A DNA stretch of 64,000 nt from Prochlorococcus sp. AG-347-O22 (GTDB lineage Bacteria > Cyanobacteriota > Cyanobacteriia > PCC-6307 > Cyanobiaceae), in contig QCCX01000002.1 in NCBI GenBank assembly GCA_003278845.1, forward strand, positions 153,919-217,918. Direction: 5' to 3'. Below, in pieces: positions 48,126-57,256 of the stretch (position 1 is the first letter of the stretch; each line of letters starts with the position of its first letter). The translations under genes were made by a program, and so were the position numbers. The notes under the pieces are model-generated. The model was not told the origin of the DNA and made no database searches. It saw only the letters and a list, made by a program, of their open reading frames with translations.

Positions 48126-48536
48126 ATGAATAGTCAAATAAAAAACAAAGCTGTGTATTGGGGAACTGGAAGAAGAAAAACTTCAGTTGCTAGAGTTCGC
48201 TTGATTCCAGGAAATGGACTAATAAAAATTAATGGTCGTGCTGGAGATGATTACTTAAACTTTAATCCTCTGCACTTAAATTCAATAAAAGCACCTTTGC
48301 AAACATTAGGCCTTGAAAATTCTTATGATATTTTAGTAAATGTTTTTGGTGGTGGATTGACTGGGCAAGCAGATGCTATAAAGCAAGGTGCAGCTCGAGC
48401 ACTTTGCGAATTATCTCCTGACAATAGGAAACCGCTAAAAACGGAAGGCCATCTCAGTAGAGATCCTAGAGCTAAGGAAAGAAGAAAATATGGTCTTAAA
48501 AAAGCAAGAAAAGCTCCTCAATTCTCTAAACGTTAA
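48126..48536 (+). CDS. rpsI: Small subunit ribosomal protein S9
   Basis: S9 reaches the P-site tRNA anticodon through its C-terminal tail. The 136-residue protein shows [52 protein letters not shown], and the tail [24 protein letters not shown] ending in the conserved Lys-Arg. It follows rplM by 9 bp. Confidence 0.98.
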   Translation: MNSQIKNKAVYWGTGRRKTSVARVRLIPGNGLIKINGRAGDDYLNFNPLHLNSIKAPLQTLGLENSYDILVNVFGGGLTGQADAIKQGAARALCELSPDNRKPLKTEGHLSRDPRAKERRKYGLKKARKAPQFSKR

Positions 48537-48549
48537 AGGAATTTAAATT

Positions 48550-48810
48550 ATGCCAAAATCAGAAATACACCCAAAATGGTATCCAGATGCAAAAGTTATT
48601 TGTAATGGGGAAGTTGTAATGACTACTGGCTCCACGCAGCCTGAATTACATGTTGATGTTTGGAGTGGTAATCATCCCTTCTTCACTGGAACTCAAAAGA
48701 TTCTTGATACAGAAGGTAGGGTTGATAGGTTTATGAAAAAATATGGAATGGGTTCAGCTAATTCAGCTACATCTAAAGAACAAAAAGAAGAAAAAGATTC
48801 TAAAAAATAG
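48550..48810 (+). CDS. rpmE: Large subunit ribosomal protein L31
   Basis: L31 bridges the subunits. The 86-residue protein shows HPKWYPDAKVICNGEVVMTTGSTQPELHVDVWSGNHPFFTGTQKILDTEGRVDRFMKKYG, the rpmE family pattern. Only one cysteine is present (VICNGEV), so the four-Cys zinc site of C-plus L31 is absent. The tail is a charged Lys/Glu-rich extension (KEQKEEKDSKK). Confidence 0.96.
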   Translation: MPKSEIHPKWYPDAKVICNGEVVMTTGSTQPELHVDVWSGNHPFFTGTQKILDTEGRVDRFMKKYGMGSANSATSKEQKEEKDSKK

Positions 48811-48838
48811 AATTTTCAAAAATTAAGCACAATTTCAA

Positions 48839-49933
48839 TTGGAATACTCAACATTAATTGCAAGGTTGAAAACTGCTTCAGAAAGTTTTGAAAATTTGGA
48901 AGTGCAACTTGCAGATCCTGATATAGCTAATGATCCAAAAAAATTAGAATCAATAGCAAAAGAAAGGTCAAAATTGGAACCTTTGGTTATTGATTTTAAT
49001 AAGTTGCTTGATACTGATAAAGAAATCGAAGATTCAAAAAATCTTCTAAAAGAGAATAGAAATGATAAAGAAATGGAATCTTTGATAAATGAGGAGTTAA
49101 TAAATCTACAGGAATCTAGGAGTGAACTGATTCAAAAAACCACAATCGCCTTATTGCCAAAAGACCCAAGAGATGAAAGAAGTGTAATGTTAGAAATCAG
49201 AGCCGGCGCTGGAGGTAACGAGGCTTGTATCTGGGCAGGTGATTTAGCAAGAATGTATGAAAGATATGGACAAAAAATTGGATGGTCTGTAAAACCTGTT
49301 AGTGCTTCCGAGTCAGATATGGGTGGATTTAAGGAGTTAGTTATCTCGGTAAAGGGAGATTCTGTATATAGTCAACTTAAATTTGAGGCTGGTGTCCATA
49401 GAGTGCAAAGAGTTCCAGCTACTGAATCTCAAGGTAGAGTTCACACCTCTACTGCTACAGTGGCCGTTATGCCTGAGGCTGATCCAGTTGAGGTTAAAAT
49501 TGATCCAACAGATCTTGAGGTTGGAACAGCAAGATCAGGAGGTGCAGGGGGACAAAATGTTAATAAGGTAGAGACAGCAATTGATCTTCTCCACAAGCCT
49601 ACGGGAATAAGAGTTTTTTGTACTCAAGAAAGATCACAATTGCAAAATCGCGAACGAGCAATGGAAATTTTAAGAGCTAAATTGTATGAAATTCAATTAA
49701 AAGAAGCCAATGCAAAAGAGAGATCGCAAAGGCTTTCCCAGGTTGGAACAGGCGATAGAAGTGAAAAAATCAGAACTTACAATTTTAAAGATAACAGGAC
49801 AACTGATCATAGATTAGGTTCCAATTTTTCACTTGAGCCAATTCTTGCTGGTCAATTAGAAGAAGTTATTAATGCATGCGTAGCACAAGAACAAAAAAGG
49901 ATGATGGAAGATTTTAATAAAGAAGTAAATTAA
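48839..49933 (+). CDS. prfA: Peptide chain release factor 1
   Basis: RF1 releases nascent chains at UAA and UAG. The 364-residue protein has a helical N-terminus, the peptidyl transferase motif [28 protein letters not shown] with GGQ, and a catalytic-domain start [27 protein letters not shown] 48839 ([24 protein letters not shown]) fits the family N-terminus, and no ATG lies nearby. It closes the ribosomal cluster and converges with the HNH gene. Confidence 0.97.
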   Translation: MEYSTLIARLKTASESFENLEVQLADPDIANDPKKLESIAKERSKLEPLVIDFNKLLDTDKEIEDSKNLLKENRNDKEMESLINEELINLQESRSELIQKTTIALLPKDPRDERSVMLEIRAGAGGNEACIWAGDLARMYERYGQKIGWSVKPVSASESDMGGFKELVISVKGDSVYSQLKFEAGVHRVQRVPATESQGRVHTSTATVAVMPEADPVEVKIDPTDLEVGTARSGGAGGQNVNKVETAIDLLHKPTGIRVFCTQERSQLQNRERAMEILRAKLYEIQLKEANAKERSQRLSQVGTGDRSEKIRTYNFKDNRTTDHRLGSNFSLEPILAGQLEEVINACVAQEQKRMMEDFNKEVN

Positions 49934-49942
49934 GATTTTTTA

Positions 49943-50449
49943 TTAAATTGCAACCCCTATTACGTATTTACTCCATTCTTTATGCCTGCCAGAGTCAATT
50001 TGTCTTGTAGCTTCAAAGTTTAGATTACTTAATGGACGATAAGGCTTACGTTTTAAGGGCATATTCGCCTCTTCTGGAGTTCGATTACCTTTTTGTACAT
50101 TACATCTGAGACATGCTGTAGTAACATTTTCCCAATTATCTGTTCCACCTCTGCTTCTAGGTAAAACATGATCTATTGATAAGTCACTACCCCTATAGTT
50201 ACAGTATTGGCAAGCGTTATTATCTCTCAGAAGAATATTTTTTCTTGTTAAAGAAACCTCTCTGAAAGGAACTTTGACGTAGTAACGAAGTCTTATAACT
50301 GTAGGCAATTTTTTCCCGCTATGTATTGAATGTGTTTTATCTTCCTCTAAGCTTTCTGCTTTACCTTTAATCATCAAAATTACTGCTCTTCGCCAGGAAG
50401 TGATGTTTAAAGGTTCATAAGATGCATTTAAAACTAGAGTCTGGCCCAT
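49943..50449 (-). CDS. HNH endonuclease family protein
   Basis: A cyanobacterial HNH nuclease of unknown role. The start MGQTLVLNASYEPLNITSWRRAVILMIKGKAE is typical, so I use ATG 50449 (168 aa); ATG 50473 would add eight residues. The nuclease core is LRDNNACQYCNYRGSDLSIDHVLPRSRGGTDNWENVTTACLRCNVQKGNRTPEEA, with two CxxC pairs binding zinc and the catalytic His in SIDHVLP followed by Asn and the N-terminal part of the finger. Such stand-alone genes are common in cyanobacteria and are not evidence of a mobile intron here. Confidence 0.88.
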   Translation of the reverse strand: MGQTLVLNASYEPLNITSWRRAVILMIKGKAESLEEDKTHSIHSGKKLPTVIRLRYYVKVPFREVSLTRKNILLRDNNACQYCNYRGSDLSIDHVLPRSRGGTDNWENVTTACLRCNVQKGNRTPEEANMPLKRKPYRPLSNLNFEATRQIDSGRHKEWSKYVIGVAI

Positions 50450-50517
50450 GCCAAAATACAATTTACATGTCATGCTAACTGTATATTTCTATAAGCGCAT
50501 ATATTTGTGCAAAGTTA

Positions 50518-51717
50518 ATGCAAAATAGTCAAACAAATCAGGTATTTAATTTTGACAAATTTCCAAAGTTTGAAAAAGATATAGATCTAAAACAAAGAGC
50601 ATGGATTGAAGTTAAAGGTATAGCAATAGAAACAAATGTTAGAAAGTTAAGATCAAAATTAAGTAAAAATTGTCAATTTATGGCAGTCGTTAAAGCTGAT
50701 GGATATGGACATGATGCGAAATTAGTATCAGAGTATGCTATCAAAGGTGGAGCATCTCAATTAGGTGTTGCCACATTAAATGAAGGCATTAAACTTCGTT
50801 TTTCTGGAGTAAAAAAACCAATACTTATCCTAGGAAATCTTTATACGAAAAGGGATCTTATTATATGTTTTAAAAATGATCTTATGCCAACTATCAGTAG
50901 TATAAGAGAATGTTTAATTTGCAATAACATTGGTAAGCACTTTGGATTGAAATTTCCTTTGCATCTTAAAGTTGATACGGGAATGTCAAGATTAGGATTT
51001 GAATACAATAATTTTGTTCAGCAATTTAAAAACATTAAATCTTTTGACAACATTTCAATAAAAGGTATATACAGTCATTTATCGTCAGCAGATGAAGAAA
51101 ACTCATTAGATCCAAAAAGTATTACACAATTACAAAGACTGAAGTTTAATGAGTTATTAAGGCAAATTAATCTTGATAGAAATAATGAAATTAAGATTCA
51201 TTTGGCTAACTCTGCAGGAATGCTTCTTGATAAAAATTTCCATTTTCATATGGTACGTGTTGGGCTTTCTATGTACGGATACAGTCCTTTAGCCAAAATA
51301 GATAAAAATTTATTACTTAAACCAGCTTTATCTTTGAATGTCAAAGTAGCTTTTATAAGAACTATTGATAAAGGTGTAAGTGTAAGTTATGGAGGCAAAT
51401 TTGTAAGTCAAAGAAAAACTAAGTTAGCTGTATTAAGTATTGGTTATGCAGATGGTGTGCCAAGAAATCTTTCAGGCAAGATTAACGTTATTCATAATAA
51501 TAAATTTTATCCTCAAGTTGGATCTATAACTATGGACCAAATGATGGTAGACATAACAGACTCTAATGAAATTAACGTTGGTAGTATTATGGTATTACTA
51601 GGTTCTGATGGAGATAAAACAATTTCTCTTCTTGAATGGGCAAGAAAATCTAATACTATCCCTTGGGAAATTCTTTGTTCTTTTAAAAATAGATTACCGA
51701 AAGTTCAAGTTGATTAG
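50518..51717 (+). CDS. alr: Alanine racemase
   Basis: Alr makes D-alanine for peptidoglycan using PLP. The 399-residue protein has the PLP lysine in MAVVKADGYGHDAKLV (Lys59), PLHLKVDTGMSRLGFEYN, GIYSHLSSADEENS, MVRVGLSMYGYSP, and the catalytic tyrosine region KGVSVSYGGKFVSQRKTKLAVLSIGYADGVPR. The N-terminal 25 residues before the barrel are somewhat longer than usual. It is divergent from the HNH gene. Confidence 0.96.
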   Translation: MQNSQTNQVFNFDKFPKFEKDIDLKQRAWIEVKGIAIETNVRKLRSKLSKNCQFMAVVKADGYGHDAKLVSEYAIKGGASQLGVATLNEGIKLRFSGVKKPILILGNLYTKRDLIICFKNDLMPTISSIRECLICNNIGKHFGLKFPLHLKVDTGMSRLGFEYNNFVQQFKNIKSFDNISIKGIYSHLSSADEENSLDPKSITQLQRLKFNELLRQINLDRNNEIKIHLANSAGMLLDKNFHFHMVRVGLSMYGYSPLAKIDKNLLLKPALSLNVKVAFIRTIDKGVSVSYGGKFVSQRKTKLAVLSIGYADGVPRNLSGKINVIHNNKFYPQVGSITMDQMMVDITDSNEINVGSIMVLLGSDGDKTISLLEWARKSNTIPWEILCSFKNRLPKVQVD

Positions 51718-51778
51718 ACATTTCGATTAAATAAAAAATTTTGAATGTTTGCATAAAAATTGATAATGTATAAGAACT

Positions 51779-51867
51779 GGAGAGGTGGCTGAGTGGTTGA
51801 AAGCGGCTCCCTGCTAAGGAGTTACAGGAGGTAACTTTTGTCGAGGGTTCGAATCCCTCCCTCTCCG
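51779..51867 (+). tRNA. tRNA-Ser(GCT)
   Basis: An 89 nt class II tRNA. The acceptor stem is GGAGAGG / CCTCTCC with a G discriminator. The D-arm contains GGCTGAGTGGTTGAAAGC, the anticodon loop is CTGCTAA (GCT), and the long variable arm contains TTACAGGAGGTAACTTTTGTC as expected for serine. The T-arm contains GGTTCGAATCC. Confidence 0.95.
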
Positions 51868-51902
51868 TAATTTATTGAGAAAATTTTTAATTAATATTTG
51901 TT

Positions 51903-52692
51903 TTAAAACAAGTCAAGATTAATATCTTTAAGTTCATAAATAGAATTTAAAATCAAATCTGCGCCTGCATTTCTAAGATTTGTTTCGTAAGAATTACGTT
52001 CTTTTAATCGAGAATTTAAATGTAAATGAGGGGGAGCTATACCGATACTTATGAATTTCTGAGATGGTACTTTCTTTCTAGCATTTATAACTGTATGTAT
52101 ATCTGCAATAGTATCTCCTACATACGCAATGGGAATATTTGATTCGCCAAGTTTATCTCCAATAAGCTTTTTTGATAAATTAATAAAACCTTTAGGATTA
52201 GGCTTGTCAGGGGCATCTCCCATAGATATTAATGGTGGTGATTTTAGACCAAGTCTTTTTTCTAAAACAAATTTTGCAGAAGCAGACTCTGCACCACTTA
52301 CAAAACCCCAGATTATTCCATTACCTTGAATTAAATCAAAAAAATTTTTATCAACTAATAACTCCTCATTTGTTATGTAACCAGACCAATATTTACTATC
52401 TTTATTTGGATCTCCACCAAAGTAAAACTCTTCAAAACATTCTACTATTTCCTCTTTTGGAGGAATTTCAAGGTTTAAGTTCTCTTTTTTTATACGTCTT
52501 TTTATAAGTTCTAAACTTAAATCCCAGTCATTATTCCAGATCCCTTCATTTTTTGCATTATCAATATCTATAAAACTTGGCTCCCATCCGGAAAATTTGT
52601 AAACTGTTTTTTTTTAATGAAAGTCTGTAACTATTTTCTACGCTGCGGATTACCCCATCAATGTCAAACAAAATTAAACCAATATTTTTCAA
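51903..52692 (-). pseudogene. HAD-family hydrolase, frameshifted in an A9 run
   Basis: Two frames together encode one HAD protein. From TTG 52692 the first reads KNIGLILFDIDGVIRSVENS and reaches YRLSLKK, with motif I DIDGVI. It then enters nine A (minus strand, 52615-52607), leaves frame and stops. The other frame continues directly as TVYKFSGWEPSFIDIDNA, and includes WGFVSGAESASAKFVLEKRL and IAYVGDTIADIHTVINARKK (motif IV) to the stop at 51903. Removing one A from the run restores one frame of 262 residues. It may be a real pseudogene, a sequencing error, or a gene rescued by slippage. I recall intact homologues (TIGR01548-like) in related strains. Confidence 0.85.
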
Positions 52693-52788
52693 TTAATGTT
52701 CCTAAATAGTATTTATAAAAGATTAGTATTCTTGTAAAGAAAAAGCAAAGAAAACGTTCTATTTATAAAAATTATGGATTATCTAAAC

Positions 52789-54591
52789 TTAATTTTTTAA
52801 ATATCCTCTGGGAGTAAGAAATATTTCGTCAACTAAGGTTGTTTGAGAATTGCCAATAATAATGATTGATAACATATCAATCTCTTGAAAAGGAATGGTG
52901 TTTAAAGTAAAAAATTTTTTGGTTTGATTTTCTCTCCCTACTTGTCTCGCTATTAAAACTGGAGTATCCCCATGCCTAGTTTTTAAACATATATCTATTA
53001 TACTTTTTAGCTGCCAATTTCTTTCAATGGATTGAGGATTAAATAAAGCTATTACAAAGTCACCAACAAGAGCTCCTTCAATTCTTTTTTTTATTAAAGA
53101 CCATGGAGTTAATTTATCGCTTAAGCTTACTGAACAAAAGTCATTCATTAGTGGTGCTCCACTAATCGCAGCCGCTAATTGAACACTACTTATACCTGGA
53201 TGTACTTCAAAGTAAGGTCGATATTCTTTTTTGATTTTTAGAAGTAATTCTAAAACTAATCCTGCCATGCCATAAAATCCAGATTCACCTGAAGAAATTA
53301 AAGCCACTTTTATTCCTTCCTCAGCTAGTTTAATTGCTTTACTGCATCTCTCTTTTTCTTCAGTAAGTTTACTTTCAATTAAAACCTGGTCACTCCTCTG
53401 TAAGGATTTAATTAAATCTAAATACATTTTGTATCCTATCCAAACAGTACATCTTGAAAGTGCTTTTTTTGCATTACTAGTTAGGAAGGAGATATCACCA
53501 GGACCACTTCCAATAATATGTATTTCGCCATGGGTTGGATTATGTTGATTTTTTGATTCTGCCACTGCGATAGTTACTGCCCCAGATTGATTTTTAAAAA
53601 TTCTTTTTTCTTCTAATAATTTTGATTCTTCTCCTGCGGCCATTAAGCAAGAGGCTTCCGCTACAGAAGGGGTGCCAATTTCCCTTTCAACAACAATTGA
53701 AGGATTTGGAACAATTATTGTTGAAAGATCTTCTTTACTAAAAAACTTTATAGGCAAGTTTTTTTCTTCAGCAAGTTCTAAAATTCCCTTCTCATCTTTT
53801 TTAATATCAACTGTTGCGAGTCCCGCAATTGAATAATTGGATAAATTTCTCGACTCCAATAAATTATTTAAAGAATTTGCTATTAATTCCTTGCTCGTAT
53901 TTCTTTCACATCCAATGCCAATCCATAATACTGGCGGGTGCCACGTTGTTTCATGATTTTCGAATATACTCACATGAAATGTTGAATCTGGTTTTTCAAT
54001 TTCTTTTTCATTAATTTGATTAATACTCTCCCCAGATTTTGAATTTTTCCATAATCTATTACCAGATAATTGTTTGCAAAATATTTCTTTGTTTTTAGCT
54101 TGTTTAATTACTAGTTTTGACCAATCTTTTATATTGCCGGATCTTTTCCAACCCCATTGATTCCCAAATGCATCAAGATTTAAGAAGCTTTGATCATTCG
54201 AATTATTAGTTTCTATTATTTCGCCATCAAGTAAATTAGCAATTTGAAATGCAATATTTTGTACATTTGACTGATGCAAGCCTATTAAAGGAACTATTTT
54301 GGAACATTTGTTATCGACAACGATTACTCCTGGATCTTGATCTTTAGAGGTTAAAAATGAATTTATTATGCGTATTGATGCAGCAATTGAGCCTACAAAA
54401 ATTATTAAATCTATTTCTGGCCATTTTTTTAGTAAGATTTCTTTAGGTTTTTGTACTTGAATAAGTTGATTTACATTTCCATTCTCCTTTGAAGAACCTG
54501 CAATATATATATCTTTGATAAATTCGGTTTTTTTAAGCCTTTTTAGAATTTCTTTTGAATTATTAGATAGACCTATAGCAATTCCTTTCAA
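52789..54591 (-). CDS. cobJ: Fused CbiG / precorrin-3B C17-methyltransferase (CobJ)
   Basis: Two steps of the corrin ring pathway are fused in one 600-residue protein. The N-terminal half (about 1-330) resembles CbiG, cobalt-precorrin-5A hydrolase: DLIIFVGSIAASIRIINSF, PGVIVVDNKCSKIVPLIGLHQ, PVLWIGIGCERNTSKELI and VVEREIGTPSVAEASCLMAAG. The C-terminal half (about 350-600) is a SAM-dependent CobJ/CbiH: EIHIIGSGPGDISFLTSNAKKAL, GYKMYLDLI, VALISSGESGFYGMAGLVLELL and HPGISSVQLAAAISGAPLMNDF. The start is TTG 54591. Such fusions are known in cyanobacteria. Confidence 0.92.
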   Translation of the reverse strand: MKGIAIGLSNNSKEILKRLKKTEFIKDIYIAGSSKENGNVNQLIQVQKPKEILLKKWPEIDLIIFVGSIAASIRIINSFLTSKDQDPGVIVVDNKCSKIVPLIGLHQSNVQNIAFQIANLLDGEIIETNNSNDQSFLNLDAFGNQWGWKRSGNIKDWSKLVIKQAKNKEIFCKQLSGNRLWKNSKSGESINQINEKEIEKPDSTFHVSIFENHETTWHPPVLWIGIGCERNTSKELIANSLNNLLESRNLSNYSIAGLATVDIKKDEKGILELAEEKNLPIKFFSKEDLSTIIVPNPSIVVEREIGTPSVAEASCLMAAGEESKLLEEKRIFKNQSGAVTIAVAESKNQHNPTHGEIHIIGSGPGDISFLTSNAKKALSRCTVWIGYKMYLDLIKSLQRSDQVLIESKLTEEKERCSKAIKLAEEGIKVALISSGESGFYGMAGLVLELLLKIKKEYRPYFEVHPGISSVQLAAAISGAPLMNDFCSVSLSDKLTPWSLIKKRIEGALVGDFVIALFNPQSIERNWQLKSIIDICLKTRHGDTPVLIARQVGRENQTKKFFTLNTIPFQEIDMLSIIIIGNSQTTLVDEIFLTPRGYLKN

Positions 54592-54925
54592 ATCAGAAAC
54601 TTTTGATAGTTACGTTGAAATTATATCCTGTCGCTGGATTTTAAAAATTTTCTTTGAAATATAAAAAAAAATTTAAGAAATTTACACAAAATTTGAGTAA
54701 AAATACTCATAATTAAGTCGTAGACTAGAATTTAACAAAATATTCATATAGTAACAATCATTAGAACATTTGTTACGTTAATGCATAACGAAAGAATCTT
54801 TGCCTTATTATTTTTGAAACGAATATCTAAAGTTTCGATGGATTCGTTTTCTTGAACATTATCATTAAAAATAAGTTCAAGATCCGATCAATCGGCTTTA
54901 ATGTCAATTATTTTCGAGGTGCTAG
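54592..54925 (+). promoter_or_regulatory. psaA upstream region with a series of dyads
   Basis: No ORF is seen in these 334 bp. Five inverted repeats follow one another: TGAGTA / TACTCA (54694-54709), GTAACA / TGTTAC (54751-54756 and 54771-54776), AAACGAAT / ATTCGTTT (54817-54824 and 54842-54849), TCTTGAAC / GTTCAAGA (54850-54857 and 54875-54882), and CCGAT / ATCGG (54884-54888 and 54891-54895). The upstream ones may be protein sites and the downstream ones mRNA leader structure. The promoter itself I cannot place with confidence. Confidence 0.5.
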
Positions 54926-57229
54926 ATGACCATCAGCCCACCAGAAAGTGGAGAAAAAAACAAAAAAGTTTTGGAGGATCCTGTTAAGGCCGATCCAAGA
55001 CCTATTGATTTTGCCAAATTAGATAAGCCAGGTTTCTGGTCAAGTAAATTATCTAAAGGTCCAAAAACTACAACTTGGATCTGGAATTTGCATGCTGATG
55101 CACATGATTTTGATGTGCATACAGGCGATGCTGAAGAAGCCACAAGAAAAATCTTTTCAGCTCATTTTGGACATCTTGCAGTCATTTTTATATGGATGAG
55201 TGCTGCATTTTTCCATGGAGCAAGATTTTCTAATTATTCAGGCTGGTTGGCGGATCCAACTCATGTCAAACCCGGTGCTCAGCAAGTATGGGCAATTGTT
55301 GGTCAAGAAATGCTAAACGCTGATCTTGGTGCTAACTACAACGGTATTCAAATCAGTTCCGGAATATTCCACATGTGGCGAGCATGGGGAATTACTAATG
55401 AGAGCGAATTGATGGCTTTAGCAATTGGTGCTGTAGTAATGGCTGCACTTATGCTTCATGCCGGAATTTTTCATTATCATAAAGCAGCTCCAAAAATGGA
55501 GTGGTTCCAAGATATTGAGTCTATGCTTAACCATCATATAGCTGGTTTAGTAGGACTAGGATCTTTAGCATGGGCTGGTCATTGTATCCATATCGGTGCT
55601 CCTACTGCAGCTCTATTAGATGCAATTGATGCCGGTTCTCCTTTAGTTATCAATGGTAAAGAAATAGCAACAATTGCAGATATGCCTATGCCACATCAAC
55701 TCTGTGATCCACAAATTATTGGTCAGATATTTCCAGGATTAGCAAGTGGTACAGGTAATTTCTTTAGTTTAAACTGGTTAGCTTTTTCAGACTTCCTTAC
55801 TTTTAAAGGCGGACTTAACCCTGTGACAGGAAGTTTATGGATGACTGATGTTTCACATCATCATTTAGCTTTTGGTGTAATAGCAATTATTGGTGGTCAT
55901 ATGTATAGAACCAATTACGGTATTGGTCATAGTATGAAAGAAATATTAGATTCACAGCAAGGAGACCCAATATTATTTCCTGCTCCTAAAGGTCATCAAG
56001 GTCTTTTTGAGTTCATGGCAGAAAGTAGGCATGCCCAGCTTGCTGTAAACCTAGCAATGCTTGGATCAATAAGCATACTTGTATCTCATCACATGTATGC
56101 GATGCCTCCTTATCCATACATAGCTACTGACTACATGACGGTTCTTGGATTATTTACCCATCACATGTGGATAGGTGGACTATTTATAGTAGGTGCGGGT
56201 GCGCATGCTGGAATTGCAATGGTTAGAGATTATGATCCGGCAAAACATATTGATAATGTATTAGACAGAATTCTTAAAGCAAGAGATGCCTTAATCAGTC
56301 ACTTAAATTGGGTATGTATGTGGTTAGGATTCCATAGTTTTGGACTCTATATTCACAACGATACTATGAGAGCTTTGGGTAGACCTCAGGATATGTTTAG
56401 TGATTCTGCAATCCAACTTCAGCCAATTTTTGCTCAATGGGTTCAAAGCATTCAAGCTTCAGCTGTTGGAACTTCTCTTTTAGCAGGTACTGCAGAAGCT
56501 TTACCTCACAAAGCTTTAAGTGAAGTTTTTAATGGAAGTTTAGTAGAGGTTGGTGGAAAGGTTGCTATAGCTCCAATTCCATTAGGGACAGCTGATTTAA
56601 TGATTCATCATATCCATGCTTTCCAAATCCACGTAACTGTTTTGATACTTCTCAAAGGAGTACTTTATGCAAGAAGCTCAAGATTGATACCTGACAAAGC
56701 ATCATTAGGATTTAGATTTCCATGTGATGGTCCTGGTAGAGGAGGTACATGTCAGGTTTCTTCTTGGGATCATGTTTTCTTAGCTCTTTTCTGGATGTAT
56801 AACTGCTTATCAATAGTTATTTTCCACTTTTCTTGGAAAATGCAGAGTGATGTTTGGGGGCTTACTGGAGGTAACTTCGCTCAAAGTGCCATTACTATTA
56901 ATGGCTGGCTTAGAGACTTTTTATGGGCGCAAGCTTCTCAGGTTTTGACCAGTTATGGTTCAGCTATAAGTATGTATGGTTTGATGTTCTTAGGAGCACA
57001 CTTTATCTGGGCATTTAGCTTGATGTTCCTATTTAGTGGAAGGGGATATTGGCAAGAATTATTCGAATCAATTGTTTGGGCTCATAACAAACTTAAAGTT
57101 GCTCCAACAATTCAACCAAGAGCACTATCAATTACTCAAGGTCGTGCGGTTGGCGTTACTCACTTCTTAGTAGGTGGTATCGCGACTACTTGGGCCTTCT
57201 TCCACGCTCGCCTTTTCGGCCTGGGCTAA
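54926..57229 (+). CDS. psaA: Photosystem I P700 apoprotein A1 (PsaA)
   Basis: PsaA is one half of the photosystem I core and binds P700, most antenna chlorophylls and, with PsaB, the FX cluster. The 767-residue protein has eleven membrane segments, many His ligands such as [25 protein letters not shown], and the FX motif [19 protein letters not shown] with two cysteines. It ends [15 protein letters not shown]. Slightly longer than plant PsaA, as in other Prochlorococcus. GAGGTG lies 7 bp before the ATG. Confidence 0.99.
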   Translation: MTISPPESGEKNKKVLEDPVKADPRPIDFAKLDKPGFWSSKLSKGPKTTTWIWNLHADAHDFDVHTGDAEEATRKIFSAHFGHLAVIFIWMSAAFFHGARFSNYSGWLADPTHVKPGAQQVWAIVGQEMLNADLGANYNGIQISSGIFHMWRAWGITNESELMALAIGAVVMAALMLHAGIFHYHKAAPKMEWFQDIESMLNHHIAGLVGLGSLAWAGHCIHIGAPTAALLDAIDAGSPLVINGKEIATIADMPMPHQLCDPQIIGQIFPGLASGTGNFFSLNWLAFSDFLTFKGGLNPVTGSLWMTDVSHHHLAFGVIAIIGGHMYRTNYGIGHSMKEILDSQQGDPILFPAPKGHQGLFEFMAESRHAQLAVNLAMLGSISILVSHHMYAMPPYPYIATDYMTVLGLFTHHMWIGGLFIVGAGAHAGIAMVRDYDPAKHIDNVLDRILKARDALISHLNWVCMWLGFHSFGLYIHNDTMRALGRPQDMFSDSAIQLQPIFAQWVQSIQASAVGTSLLAGTAEALPHKALSEVFNGSLVEVGGKVAIAPIPLGTADLMIHHIHAFQIHVTVLILLKGVLYARSSRLIPDKASLGFRFPCDGPGRGGTCQVSSWDHVFLALFWMYNCLSIVIFHFSWKMQSDVWGLTGGNFAQSAITINGWLRDFLWAQASQVLTSYGSAISMYGLMFLGAHFIWAFSLMFLFSGRGYWQELFESIVWAHNKLKVAPTIQPRALSITQGRAVGVTHFLVGGIATTWAFFHARLFGLG

Positions 57230-57256
57230 TTACCTGAACTTCACCTTTTTAATTCA

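Noticed and set aside
33811..49933. Missing rpsJ, rpsN, rpmD, infA and map as gene loss in the ribosomal cluster
   Set aside because: This order is normal for cyanobacteria, where rpsJ and rpsN lie elsewhere and L30 is absent.
49943..50473. HNH endonuclease as part of a group II intron or homing element
   Set aside because: No reverse transcriptase, intron structure or interrupted target gene is seen; the MGQTLVLNASYEPL type is a stand-alone cyanobacterial protein.
52232..52507. Hypothetical protein on the + strand opposite the broken HAD gene
   Set aside because: It is the reverse complement of recognisable HAD coding sequence and has no family-like features.
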